Origin: Janthinobacterium fluminis
GTDB lineage: Bacteria > Pseudomonadota > Gammaproteobacteria > Burkholderiales > Burkholderiaceae_D
Reading direction: 5' to 3'
Length of the DNA: 64,000 nucleotides
Assembly (NCBI RefSeq): GCF_028595325.1
Contig: NZ_JAQQXR010000006.1
Coordinates: 186,001-250,000 of the forward strand
Numbering within the stretch: the first letter of the stretch is position 1; each line of letters begins with the position of its first letter. Under the pieces are notes generated by a model, which was given only the letters and a program-made list of their open reading frames with translations, was not told where the DNA came from and did no database searches. The position numbers and the translations under genes are program-made. Shown here one piece after another: positions 56,247 to 64,000 of this stretch.

Positions 56247-57119
56247 ATGAGAAACACACGCGCTTTGATGATGATGGCTTTTGCGGTCGCCCTGGCATTC
56301 GCGGCGGTCATCGTGGCCGCCCGCTGGATCAACGGCCAAGCCAGCGGCAACACCAACAAGGTCGCCGTCGCGCTGGTCGACATCAGCCTGGGCTCCAGGC
56401 TGACGCCGGAGATGGTGCGCATGGTCGACTGGCCGTCCAGCGCCATGCCGCCGGGCGCCTTCAACGACGCCAAGCTGCTCGAAACGCGCGTCACGCGCAC
56501 CAGCATCCAGCACGGCGAGCCGGTGATGGAGGGCAAGCTGGCGCCGCCCGGCACCCAGGGCGGGCTGTCGGCCGTCGTCGCCGACGGCAAGCGCGCCATG
56601 ACGGTGCGCGTCAACGACGTCGTCGGCGTGGCCGGTTTCGCCCTGCCCGGCAATTTCGTCGACATCCTCGTCAGCACCCAGGAAGAGGGGGCGCGCAACA
56701 ATCCGGCGCGCGACCCGAACATCTCGAAGATCGTGCTGGAACGCATACTCGTGCTGGCCATCGCCCAGGAATCGAGCCGCGACGACACCAAGCCGAAGGT
56801 GGTCAACGCCGTCACGCTGGAACTGACGCCGGAGCAGGCGGAAAAGCTGGACCTGGCGCGCAGCGTCGGCACGCTGTCGCTGGTGCTGCGCAACCAGATC
56901 GATCCGAAACCCGTCAACACGGACGGCGCCACCAAGACCAGCCTGCTTGAGGCGAAGGCGGCGCCGGCGGCGCCGCCCGCCGCGGCCGCCGCCGCGCCCA
57001 AGCCGCGCCCGGCGCCGAGGCGAACGGCGGCGGCGCCGCCCCGCCCCAGCGACAACGTCGAGGTCATCAAAGGGCTGGAGCGCAGCTCCCAGCAATACCA
57101 GAAAGGAGGACTGCAATGA
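56247..57119 (+). CDS. cpaB: Flp pilus assembly protein CpaB/RcpC
   Basis: A 290-residue periplasmic protein anchored by ALMMMAFAVALAFAAVIVAARWI. A SAF-like domain (VDISLGSRLTPEMVRMVDWPSSAMPPGAFNDAKLL) and RCP-type segment (GMTVRVNDVVGVAGFALPGNFVDILVSTQE) follow. An Ala/Pro-rich C-terminus ends near the outer-membrane secretin interface. GGGGAG precedes the ATG. Its stop overlaps cpaC (ATGA). It is expected to help the secretin assemble in the outer membrane. Confidence 0.93.
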   Translation: MRNTRALMMMAFAVALAFAAVIVAARWINGQASGNTNKVAVALVDISLGSRLTPEMVRMVDWPSSAMPPGAFNDAKLLETRVTRTSIQHGEPVMEGKLAPPGTQGGLSAVVADGKRAMTVRVNDVVGVAGFALPGNFVDILVSTQEEGARNNPARDPNISKIVLERILVLAIAQESSRDDTKPKVVNAVTLELTPEQAEKLDLARSVGTLSLVLRNQIDPKPVNTDGATKTSLLEAKAAPAAPPAAAAAAPKPRPAPRRTAAAPPRPSDNVEVIKGLERSSQQYQKGGLQ

Positions 57120-58681
57120 GCACATTTCGCACAGCAACGAAGGCGGCCGCCGCGCGCTTAGCGCTGGCCATGGCGGGTGCCGCGCTGGCGGCGCCGCTGG
57201 CGCAGGGCCAGGCCGCGCTGCAGGCCGGCGCGCTGGCCGCCGGCGCCGACGCCAAGCCGGCCAAGCGCGCCCGCGCCAAGGCCGACATGGCGCCGCCCGT
57301 GGCATCGGCGCCCGGCGGCCGGGTCGAACTGGCGCCGCAGATGAACCTGTCCGAAGGCAAGTCGACGCTGATGCACCTGCCCTACCCGGCCAGCCGCATC
57401 GCCGTCGGCGACCCCCGCGTGGCCGACGTGATCCTGCTCAATCCCAGCGAAGTCTATCTGCTGGGGAAATCGGTCGGCTCGACCAATCTGATCCTGTGGA
57501 GCCGCGGCAACGACGCCACCGTCATCGACCTGGCCGTCGGCATCGACACGGCCGCCCTGCAGGCCAGCTTCGGCCAGTTGCTGGGCGCGGAAAAGCAGAT
57601 CAAGATCACGGCCGCGGCCGACACCCTGATCTTGTCGGGCTCGGTGTCCGACTCCGTCAAGGCCGACCAGGCGCTGGCGCTGGCGAACGCCTTCGTGCAG
57701 CGCAGCGCCCGTAGCGGCGCCAGCGCCGGCGGCGGCGCGGCCGGCGGCGCCGTCGCAGCCGCCCCGGCCGCCCCGGCCGACGCCGCGGCCGCGCCCAAGG
57801 TCGTCAACATGCTGTCCATCGCCGCGCCGCAGCAGGTGATGCTGGAGGTGAAAGTGGCCGAGGTGTCGAAAACCCTGGTCGACCAGCTCGGCGCCAGCCT
57901 CGGCGTCAGCCGCACGGTCGGCAGCTGGACCTACAGCCTGCTGTCCAACCTGCTGACCAACAAGCCCGGCGTGCTGGACGGCTTCAACAACAAGAACGGC
58001 AACTTCGCCACGCTGGACGCGCAAAAACGCGACGGCCTGATCAAGGTGCTGGCCGAGCCGACCATCATGGCCATCAGCGGCCAGGAGGCCAGCTTCCTGG
58101 CCGGCGGCAAGATCTTCATCCCCGTCAGCCAGACCAACAGCGGCGGCGTGCCGACCATCACGCTGGAGGAGAAGGAATTCGGCGTCGCCGTGCGCTTCAC
58201 CCCGACGGTGCTGGACGGCGGGCGCATCAACCTGAAGGTGGCGCCCGAGGTGTCGGACTTGAACAAGGACGGCATCGGCATCACCGCCAACGGCATTTCC
58301 GGCACGGCCATCCTGCCCTCGTTCACGACAAGGCGGGCGACCACGACGGTGCAACTGTTCGACGGCCAGAGCTTCGCCATCGGCGGCCTGATCAAGAACA
58401 ATGTGACGACCAACATCAAGGCCCTGCCCGTGCTGGGCGAGGTGCCGGTGCTGGGTGCGCTGTTCCGCAGCAGCGACTTCCAGACCGACCGCAGCGAGCT
58501 GGTCTTCATCATCACGCCCCACCTCGTCAAGCCGCTGCCGCCCGACTACAAGCTGCCGACGGACCCGTATGTGCAGCCGACGCGCAGTGAGTTCTTCCTG
58601 CAAGGAAAAATGGAGGGGACGCCGCCGCAAGCCGCGCCGGCCACCCCGCCCGCCGCCGCCAGCGGCTTCGACGTCAAATAG
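57116..58681 (+). CDS. cpaC: Type II/IV secretion secretin, CpaC/RcpA
   Basis: A 521-residue outer-membrane secretin that forms the pilus exit pore. Signal peptide near ALAMAGAALAAPLAQGQAA. The N-terminal domain (KSTLMHLPYPASRIAVGDPRVADVILLNPSEVYLLGKSVGSTNLILWSRG) is the BON-like CpaC region. The secretin core includes VMLEVKVAEVSKTLVDQLGAS, KVLAEPTIMAISGQEASFLAGGKIFIPV, VRFTPTVLDGGRINLKVAPEVSDL and LPVLGEVPVLGALFRSSDFQTDRSELVFIITPHLVKPL. Overlaps cpaB by four bases. Confidence 0.96.
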   Translation: MSTFRTATKAAAARLALAMAGAALAAPLAQGQAALQAGALAAGADAKPAKRARAKADMAPPVASAPGGRVELAPQMNLSEGKSTLMHLPYPASRIAVGDPRVADVILLNPSEVYLLGKSVGSTNLILWSRGNDATVIDLAVGIDTAALQASFGQLLGAEKQIKITAAADTLILSGSVSDSVKADQALALANAFVQRSARSGASAGGGAAGGAVAAAPAAPADAAAAPKVVNMLSIAAPQQVMLEVKVAEVSKTLVDQLGASLGVSRTVGSWTYSLLSNLLTNKPGVLDGFNNKNGNFATLDAQKRDGLIKVLAEPTIMAISGQEASFLAGGKIFIPVSQTNSGGVPTITLEEKEFGVAVRFTPTVLDGGRINLKVAPEVSDLNKDGIGITANGISGTAILPSFTTRRATTTVQLFDGQSFAIGGLIKNNVTTNIKALPVLGEVPVLGALFRSSDFQTDRSELVFIITPHLVKPLPPDYKLPTDPYVQPTRSEFFLQGKMEGTPPQAAPATPPAAASGFDVK

Positions 58682-58690
58682 GAGAGCGCC

Positions 58691-58969
58691 ATGACCCGCC
58701 CCCGCCACCCCGCCGCGCCCTGGGCGCTGCTGCTGTTCGCCGCCACCGGCTGCGTCGCCACGACGCCGGAACTGGACCGCCATTTCGGCGAGAGCGTCAA
58801 GCTGCTGCAGGCGCAGCAGACGCTGCGCCCGGACGCCGTGCGCAACGCCGACCCCGTCGCCGGCGTCGACGGTAAGGCCGCCAAGGCCGCCTACGAGCGC
58901 TACCAGAAGTCCTTCGCGACGCCGGAGCCGCAGGCCGACGCCTTCACCATCGGCGTCGGCAAGCGCTGA
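58691..58969 (+). CDS. Small Tad-locus lipoprotein
   Basis: A 92-residue protein whose N-terminus PWALLLFAATGCVATTPELDRHFG has a lipobox (AATGC), so Cys21 would be lipidated. The mature part is helical and charged (SVKLLQAQQTLRPDAVRNADPVAGVDGKAAKAAYERYQKSF). It sits where TadD or a pilotin often occurs, directly after the secretin gene, so it may be a pilotin for CpaC; that role is inferred. GGAGAG precedes the ATG. Confidence 0.85.
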   Translation: MTRPRHPAAPWALLLFAATGCVATTPELDRHFGESVKLLQAQQTLRPDAVRNADPVAGVDGKAAKAAYERYQKSFATPEPQADAFTIGVGKR

Positions 58970-58986
58970 GGCGCGGGGAGACGGCC

Positions 58987-60546
58987 ATGACTCCAGCATT
59001 CCGCCGGCAGCACCGGCAGCGCGGCGCCATCGCCATCGTGCTCGGGCTGACCCTGGTCATCCTGTTCGCGATGGGCGGCTTCGTGCTCGACCTGGGCCAC
59101 CTGTACATCGTCAAGGCGGAGCTGCAGAACGGCGCCGACGGCGCCGCCCTGGCCGGCGCCAAGCAGCTCAACGAGAAGCTCGACGGCGTCAACGCGGCCG
59201 TCACCCAGGCCCTGCTGGTGGCGGGCAAAAACCGCTACGACTTCAGCACGCCGCTGACGCTGAGCGAGGCCAACCTGGGCTTTTCCGACAGCCCGGACGG
59301 CCCCTGGAGCAGCGCGGCGACGGCCCGCGCCAGCCCGCAGGGCATGACCTTCATCCAGGTCGACACGGGCAGCAAGACGCTGGCCACCTATTTGATGGGC
59401 GTGGCCGGCATCAACACCGTCAGCACCGTCGGCGTGGCGGTGGCCGGGCGCTTCGTCAACGACGTCACGCCGATCGGCGTGTGCGCCGTCGACCCGGCCA
59501 ACAAGACGGCCAAGTACACCTATCCCAGCGGCCTGACGGAACTTGTCGAGTTCGGCTTCCGCCGCGGCGTCAGCTACAATCTGTTCGGCCTGAACCCGCT
59601 GGGCGGCAGCTCCGACCCCTACCTGATCAACCCCGTCGACGCCCCGCCCGTGGCCTGCGCCGCCGGCCATTCCAGCGCCGCCTCGACGGCGCCCTTCATG
59701 TGCACCGGCAGCAGCGCCGTCGTCTCCAGCGGCTCCGGCCAGGTCTACACCAACACCGGCATGACGGCCTCGCTGGCGGCGTCGCTGAACTCCCGCTTCG
59801 ACGACTACGGCGGGCCGTCCGTGTGCGACCCGGTGACGGCGCCGCCCGACGTCAACATCCGAGAATACCCATGCAAGGGCGCCTCGCCCTGCGTCACCAA
59901 CGCCCCCAACACGGTGACGGTGACGCCGCCGATCAACTGGCTGGAGCCGGGCGCCAGCACCTTGCCGAACCAGCAGACGGTGAGCATCGACGCCGCCACC
60001 AAGAAACCCAATTACCTGCTGCCGGCGGCCAGCGCCACGCCCGCCATCGCCGGCCAGGCCCAGTTCGCCGGCTACGGCGTGCTGTGGTCCTACGGCCCCG
60101 CCTACCAGGCCGACGCCGGCGCGCCGCCCAAGGCCGGCAGCGCCTTCACGCCGGCCCAGGCCAACGCCAACCCGCTCTACAACACGGCGGCCGTGAACTA
60201 TTTCGACACGACGGCCTCGACCAACTACCCGACCACGGCCGACGTCAGCTTCCCCCCCGGCACGCCGGCGGCCCCCTACAACCAGGGCGCCGGCAGCCCG
60301 TATTTCCTGGCCCCCGGCGTGGCCCATCCGGGCCAGCGCAACCGCCGCATCCTCAACGTCGTGCTGGTCGACTGCCGCGTCGCGCCCGTCGGGCCGGCCT
60401 CCTGCGGCACCATGACGGCCGTCGGCATCGGCAAGTTCTTCATGCTGACCAAGGCCGACTTTAGCGGCGGCACCAAGCACCTCGACGTCGAGTTCAGCGG
60501 CCTGATCGAGCCGGTGCCCACGTCCGAAATCAAACTGTATAAATGA
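58987..60546 (+). CDS. TadG-like Flp pilus pseudopilin/assembly protein
   Basis: A 519-residue protein. The N-terminal helix QRGAIAIVLGLTLVILFAMGGFVLDLGHLYIVKAELQNGADGAALAGAKQL is the TadE/G-like domain and is a probable peptidase substrate. A long, Cys-containing extracytoplasmic region follows (GVCAVDPANKTAKYTYPSG, PVACAAGHSSAASTAPFMCTG), rich in Thr/Ser/Pro. Its end is LDVEFSGLIEPVPTSEIKLYK. It precedes two tadE-like genes. The length agrees with TadG proteins, and the central region is variable. Confidence 0.88.
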   Translation: MTPAFRRQHRQRGAIAIVLGLTLVILFAMGGFVLDLGHLYIVKAELQNGADGAALAGAKQLNEKLDGVNAAVTQALLVAGKNRYDFSTPLTLSEANLGFSDSPDGPWSSAATARASPQGMTFIQVDTGSKTLATYLMGVAGINTVSTVGVAVAGRFVNDVTPIGVCAVDPANKTAKYTYPSGLTELVEFGFRRGVSYNLFGLNPLGGSSDPYLINPVDAPPVACAAGHSSAASTAPFMCTGSSAVVSSGSGQVYTNTGMTASLAASLNSRFDDYGGPSVCDPVTAPPDVNIREYPCKGASPCVTNAPNTVTVTPPINWLEPGASTLPNQQTVSIDAATKKPNYLLPAASATPAIAGQAQFAGYGVLWSYGPAYQADAGAPPKAGSAFTPAQANANPLYNTAAVNYFDTTASTNYPTTADVSFPPGTPAAPYNQGAGSPYFLAPGVAHPGQRNRRILNVVLVDCRVAPVGPASCGTMTAVGIGKFFMLTKADFSGGTKHLDVEFSGLIEPVPTSEIKLYK

Positions 60547-60557
60547 GGAGGCCGACG

Positions 60558-61028
60558 ATGCCCACCGCCCCCACCCGCAGAGCCGGCCAGCGCGGCGGCG
60601 CCGCCGTCGAATTCGGCATCGTGCTGGCCCTGCTGGTCACGCTGCTGGCCGGCATCTTCGGCTTCGGCCGCGCCTTCTGGTATTACGACGCCCTCAGCAA
60701 GGCCAGCCGCGACGGCGCCCGCGCCATGTCCATCAGCGCCAAGGCCAGCATCAACTCGGCCGGCGTGGCGGCGGCCCGGCAGGTGGTGCTGGACGCGGCC
60801 GCCAGCGCCGGCGTGCCCGGCCTGGCCGGCGCCAACGTCAGCGTCGTCTGCCTCGACGCCAGCTTCAACGACAGCGTCTGCAGCGACGGCACGGCGCCCG
60901 CCGGCGTGCGCGTGGCCATCGTCAACTACACGCTGTCCGTCGGCCAGTACCTGCCCTTCGTCATCGGCGCCAACAGCAGTTACACGACGCCGCTGTCGCC
61001 GCGCACCACCATGCCCTACATGCTGTGA
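60558..61028 (+). CDS. tadE: TadE-family pseudopilin 1
   Basis: A 156-residue protein. MPTAPTRRAGQRGGAAVEFGIVLALLVTLLAGIFGFGRAFWYYDAL carries the TadE N-terminus with Glu-Phe (VEF) at the mature start. GAGGAG lies 8 bases before the ATG at 60558, making this start more probable than the ATG at 60543 that overlaps the upstream stop. Pseudopilin of the Tad apparatus. Confidence 0.93.
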   Translation: MPTAPTRRAGQRGGAAVEFGIVLALLVTLLAGIFGFGRAFWYYDALSKASRDGARAMSISAKASINSAGVAAARQVVLDAAASAGVPGLAGANVSVVCLDASFNDSVCSDGTAPAGVRVAIVNYTLSVGQYLPFVIGANSSYTTPLSPRTTMPYML

Positions 61029-61039
61029 GGAGAACCGCC

Positions 61040-61552
61040 ATGCGCGCCGCCACGCCTTCCCCCCTGCCGCGGCAACGCGGCGCCGCCGCCGTCGAGTTCG
61101 CGCTGGTCGCCCTGCTGTTCTTCACGCTGCTGTTCGCCGTCCTCGAATTCGGCCGCATGCTGTACATCTACAACACGCTGCAGGAGGTGACCCGGCGCGC
61201 CGCCCGCGAAGCCGTGGTGCGCTGGGTCGACCAGGGCGCGGCGATCAAGACGCTGGCCCTGTTCGGCGGCGCCGCGCTGCCGGCCGGCCCGGAAATCACG
61301 GCCGCCAACATCAGCATCCAGTACCTGAGAAAGGACGGCACCGAGGTCGCCAGCCTGCCGCAGGACCCGGGCGACAACCTGTCGGCCTGCGGCGACATCA
61401 CGCGCACGGCCAATTGCATCTACAGCGTGCGCGTGGCCGTCGACGGCGTCAGCTACGGCCCGATGACGAGCATGTTCAGCTTCCTCAACATCGCGCTGCC
61501 GCCCTCGGTCGTCGTGATGCACGCGGAAAGCCTGGGCTTCACCGTCAACTGA
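61040..61552 (+). CDS. TadE-family pseudopilin 2
   Basis: A 170-residue protein with the TadE N-terminus RQRGAAAVEFALVALLFFTLLFAVLEFGRMLYIYNTLQEVTRRAAREAV. A Cys pair (LSACGDITRTANCIYSV) may form a disulphide. GAGGAG precedes the ATG at 61040. The two TadE-like genes in tandem are common in these loci. Confidence 0.92.
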   Translation: MRAATPSPLPRQRGAAAVEFALVALLFFTLLFAVLEFGRMLYIYNTLQEVTRRAAREAVVRWVDQGAAIKTLALFGGAALPAGPEITAANISIQYLRKDGTEVASLPQDPGDNLSACGDITRTANCIYSVRVAVDGVSYGPMTSMFSFLNIALPPSVVVMHAESLGFTVN

Positions 61553-61592
61553 GCCTTTGCCAACCCCAACCCCACACAGCCCGGAGCCTGCC

Positions 61593-62747
61593 GTGAAAAT
61601 TGTCATCCTGTCCAAGAACGAAAAACAGCTGATCGAACTGGCCGGGCTGCTACGCGCGCGCAATCCGAACGACGACGTCGACATCGTCGTCGGCGACCTG
61701 GACCGGCTGGCCGAGCCGGCCGGCGTCGACGTGCTGCTGTTCGAGCAAGCCCACATCGGCGAGGACGACCTGGAGCAGTTGGGACAGTTGGGCAACCACC
61801 ACCCCGGCCTGGCCTTCGTGCTGCTGTGCCAGCAGCACGGGCCGGAATTTTTGCTGCAGGCGATGCGCGCCGGCGTGCGCGAAGTGCTGCCCAGCCCGGC
61901 CGACGCGGCCAGCCTGTACCCGGCCCTGCGGCGCATCGAGGAAAAGCGCGACAAGCACAGCCAGGCCAGCGGCAAGGTGCTCGCCTTCGTCTCCTGCAAG
62001 GGCGGCAGCGGCGCCACCTTCATCGCCGCCAACCTGGCCTACGCCCTGGCGCAGCAGGAGAACCAGCGCGTCGCCCTGTTCGACCTGAACCTGCAGTTCG
62101 GCGACGCCTCGCTGTTCGTCTCCGACAGCAAGCCGGTGGCGACGCTGTCCAACGTGGCCCAGCAGATCCACCGCCTCGACCCGTCCTTCCTGACCTCCAG
62201 CATGGTGCACGTGACGCCGAACTTCGGCGTGCTGGCCGCGCCGGAGGACCCGGCCCACGCCAACGACGTCAAACCCGAGCACATCGACCAGTTGCTCAAG
62301 CTGGCGCGGCGCCAGTACGACTTCATTCTGCTCGACGTCGGCCGCAGCCTCGACGCCGTCAGCGTGCGCGCGCTCGACCAGGCCGACATGATCTTCCCCA
62401 TCCTGCAGGCGACCCTGCCCTACATCCGCGACGGCAAGCGCCTGCTCGACGTGTTCCGCTCGCTCGACTACCGCAGGGACAAGATCCACCTGATCCTGAA
62501 CCGCTACTCGGCCAACGACGAGATCCGCCAGCGCGACCTGGAAAACGCCTACGGCGCGCGGATCTTCAAGAGCATCCCCAACCACTACGAGGCGGCGGCC
62601 GCCTCCGTCAACCAGGGCGTGCCCATCATCAAGCTGGCGCGGGCCAGCCCGATTTCCAAATCCCTGCTGGATTTCGCCCAATCGCTGGCGGGCCAGCCGG
62701 AGCAGAGCAACCAGGGCTGGCTGGCGCGCGTGTTCCAACGCGCCTGA
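61593..62747 (+). CDS. cpaE: Tad localisation ATPase-like protein TadZ/CpaE
   Basis: A 384-residue protein, GTG start at 61593 with CGGAG upstream. The N-terminal part is receiver-like ([55 protein letters not shown]) and the C-terminal part ParA/MinD-like: [62 protein letters not shown]. The deviant Walker A reads KGGSGAT, with Ala where an active MinD has Lys, so catalytic activity is doubtful; such degenerate forms are known in TadZ. It probably places the pilus machine at a pole. Confidence 0.93.
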   Translation: MKIVILSKNEKQLIELAGLLRARNPNDDVDIVVGDLDRLAEPAGVDVLLFEQAHIGEDDLEQLGQLGNHHPGLAFVLLCQQHGPEFLLQAMRAGVREVLPSPADAASLYPALRRIEEKRDKHSQASGKVLAFVSCKGGSGATFIAANLAYALAQQENQRVALFDLNLQFGDASLFVSDSKPVATLSNVAQQIHRLDPSFLTSSMVHVTPNFGVLAAPEDPAHANDVKPEHIDQLLKLARRQYDFILLDVGRSLDAVSVRALDQADMIFPILQATLPYIRDGKRLLDVFRSLDYRRDKIHLILNRYSANDEIRQRDLENAYGARIFKSIPNHYEAAAASVNQGVPIIKLARASPISKSLLDFAQSLAGQPEQSNQGWLARVFQRA

Positions 62748-62781
62748 GCCCCCACCCACCAACGCGACAGGAGAGCACGAC

Positions 62782-64000
62782 ATGAAAGCCGACCATTTGA
62801 ACCTCAGGGACCGCCTGGGCAGCGCCCACGCCGGCAGCGGCGCCAACGCCGCCTACGGCGGCAACCGCGGCGGCGCCATCGACAACCGCGCCTACCAGCA
62901 ATTGAAGCACCGCATCCACCAGACCCTGCTCGACCGCGTCGACCTGGAGGGCATGCAGCGCCTGTCGCAGGAACAGATACGCGACGAGCTGAAAATCCTC
63001 GTCACCCGCCTGCTCGAAGAGGACAGCGTCGTCATCAACGACATCGAGCGCAAGAACCTGACGCGCGACATCCAGAACGAGGTGCTCGGCTTCGGCCCCC
63101 TCGAACCGCTGCTGGCCGACCCCAGCGTCTCCGACATCCTCGTCAACACCCACAAGCAGGTCTACGTCGAGCGCGGCGGCAAGCTGGAGCTGAGCGACAT
63201 CACCTTCAACGACGACGCCCACCTGATGAAGATCATCGACAAGATCGTCTCGCGCGTCGGCCGGCGCATCGACGAATCGAGCCCCATGGTCGACGCCCGC
63301 CTGCCGGACGGCTCGCGCGTCAACGCCATCATCCCGCCGCTGGCCATCGACGGCCCGATCATGTCGATCCGCCGCTTCTCGGCCCAGCCGCTGCGCCTGA
63401 GCGACCTGGTGGCGCACCGCAGCCTGACGGCCGAGATGGCGGAAATCCTCCAGGGCCTGGGCAAGGCGAAGATCAACATCCTCATCTCCGGCGGCACCGG
63501 CAGCGGCAAGACCACCATGCTCAACGCCATCTCCGGCTTCATCTCCGAGAGCGAGCGCATCGTCACCGTCGAGGACGCGGCCGAGCTGCAAATGCAGCAG
63601 CCGCACATCGTGCGCCTGGAGACGCGCCCGCCCAACATCGAGGGCAAGGGCGAGGTGACGCAGCGGGCGCTGGTGCGCAACGCCCTGCGCATGCGCCCCG
63701 ACCGCATCATCCTCGGCGAGGTGCGCGGCGGCGAGGCGCTCGACATGCTGCAGGCCATGAACACGGGCCACGAGGGCTCGATGGCGACGATCCACGCCAA
63801 CACGCCGCGCGACGCCCTGACGCGGCTGGAAAACATGGTCAGCATGGCCGCCGCCACCCTGCCCAGCAAGGCCATGCGCCAGCAGATCAGCTCGGCCATC
63901 GGCGTCGTCGTCCAGGTCGCCCGCCTGACGGACGGCAAGCGCAAGGTCACCTCGATCCAGGAAATCACCGGCATGGAGGGCGACGTCATCACCATGCAGG
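62782..64000 (+). CDS. cpaF: Flp pilus assembly ATPase CpaF/TadA, 3' partial
   Basis: The first 406 residues of a secretion ATPase; the gene runs past the window edge. ATG at 62782 has AGGAG upstream. Motifs: an N-terminal helix region with [66 protein letters not shown] (Walker A); [95 protein letters not shown] (Asp box, Walker B and His box). This supplies energy to assemble the Flp pilus. TadB and TadC are expected just beyond the window. Confidence 0.97.
   Translation, partial: MKADHLNLRDRLGSAHAGSGANAAYGGNRGGAIDNRAYQQLKHRIHQTLLDRVDLEGMQRLSQEQIRDELKILVTRLLEEDSVVINDIERKNLTRDIQNEVLGFGPLEPLLADPSVSDILVNTHKQVYVERGGKLELSDITFNDDAHLMKIIDKIVSRVGRRIDESSPMVDARLPDGSRVNAIIPPLAIDGPIMSIRRFSAQPLRLSDLVAHRSLTAEMAEILQGLGKAKINILISGGTGSGKTTMLNAISGFISESERIVTVEDAAELQMQQPHIVRLETRPPNIEGKGEVTQRALVRNALRMRPDRIILGEVRGGEALDMLQAMNTGHEGSMATIHANTPRDALTRLENMVSMAAATLPSKAMRQQISSAIGVVVQVARLTDGKRKVTSIQEITGMEGDVITMQ

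Overview
The window is high-GC chromosomal DNA, most probably from a betaproteobacterium of the Oxalobacteraceae (Massilia, Duganella or Janthinobacterium type). I infer this from the pyrG-kdsA-eno-ftsB gene order, the abundance of TonB-dependent receptors, the LexA-controlled imuA/imuB/dnaE2 genes, a Flp/Tad pilus locus, and short GGGGACAGACC palindromes between genes. The assignment rests on recognition of gene families and order, not on a search. No rRNA, tRNA, CRISPR array, transposase or integrase was seen.

Layout. 1-3.7 kb: the end of a TonB-dependent receptor gene overlapping a glycerophosphodiesterase gene, then a small unknown gene. 3.8-8.1 kb: housekeeping operon pyrG-kdsA-eno-ftsB on the minus strand. 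8.4-14.4 kb: a PRC-barrel gene, then a minus-strand iron/heme uptake locus (ChaN-like lipoprotein, ExbB, ExbD, TonB, HasR-like receptor) with Fur-box-like sites. 14.5-17.7 kb: dnaE2 with a LexA box. 18.0-27.3 kb: another TonB receptor, a CoaD-HD domain fusion, a two-component system with an HtrA protease, a chitin-type lytic polysaccharide monooxygenase, and a small heat-shock protein behind a sigma-32-like promoter. 27.5-34.6 kb: M61 peptidase, a diguanylate cyclase, a small unknown gene, imuA-imuB with their own LexA box, and a membrane antiporter. 34.6-38.0 kb: a clearly more AT-rich two-gene island with a GT44-like glycosyltransferase fused to a GNAT acetyltransferase and an MdfA-like exporter. 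38.3-46.8 kb: PHB-depolymerase-type esterase, a second PRC-barrel gene, hrpA, argA, yggX and rpiA. 47.0-49.0 kb: a signalling operon of a CheY-like receiver, a CheC-like phosphatase and a diguanylate cyclase. 49.3-64.0 kb: a histidine kinase/LuxR regulator pair leading into a full Tad pilus locus that runs off the window inside cpaF/tadA.

How the parts work together. Two SOS transcription units (dnaE2; imuA-imuB) lie 13 kb apart but carry near-identical LexA boxes, so they should be co-induced to form the mutagenic translesion polymerase. The heme locus pairs a receptor with its own energising complex and a heme-binding lipoprotein. The Tad locus contains pilins, prepilin peptidase, secretin, pseudopilins, TadZ and the TadA ATPase, and also carries three unexpected genes (a PAP2-family membrane phosphatase, an isoprenylcysteine-methyltransferase-like protein and an AAA ATPase).

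The most original elements are the glycosyltransferase-acetyltransferase fusion with its exporter and the helically phased repeats upstream of it, the CoaD-HD fusion with a sequence relic of its 3' end near dnaE2, the CheY/CheC/GGDEF operon, the extra genes inside the Tad operon, and a family of six near-perfect 53-56 bp palindromes.
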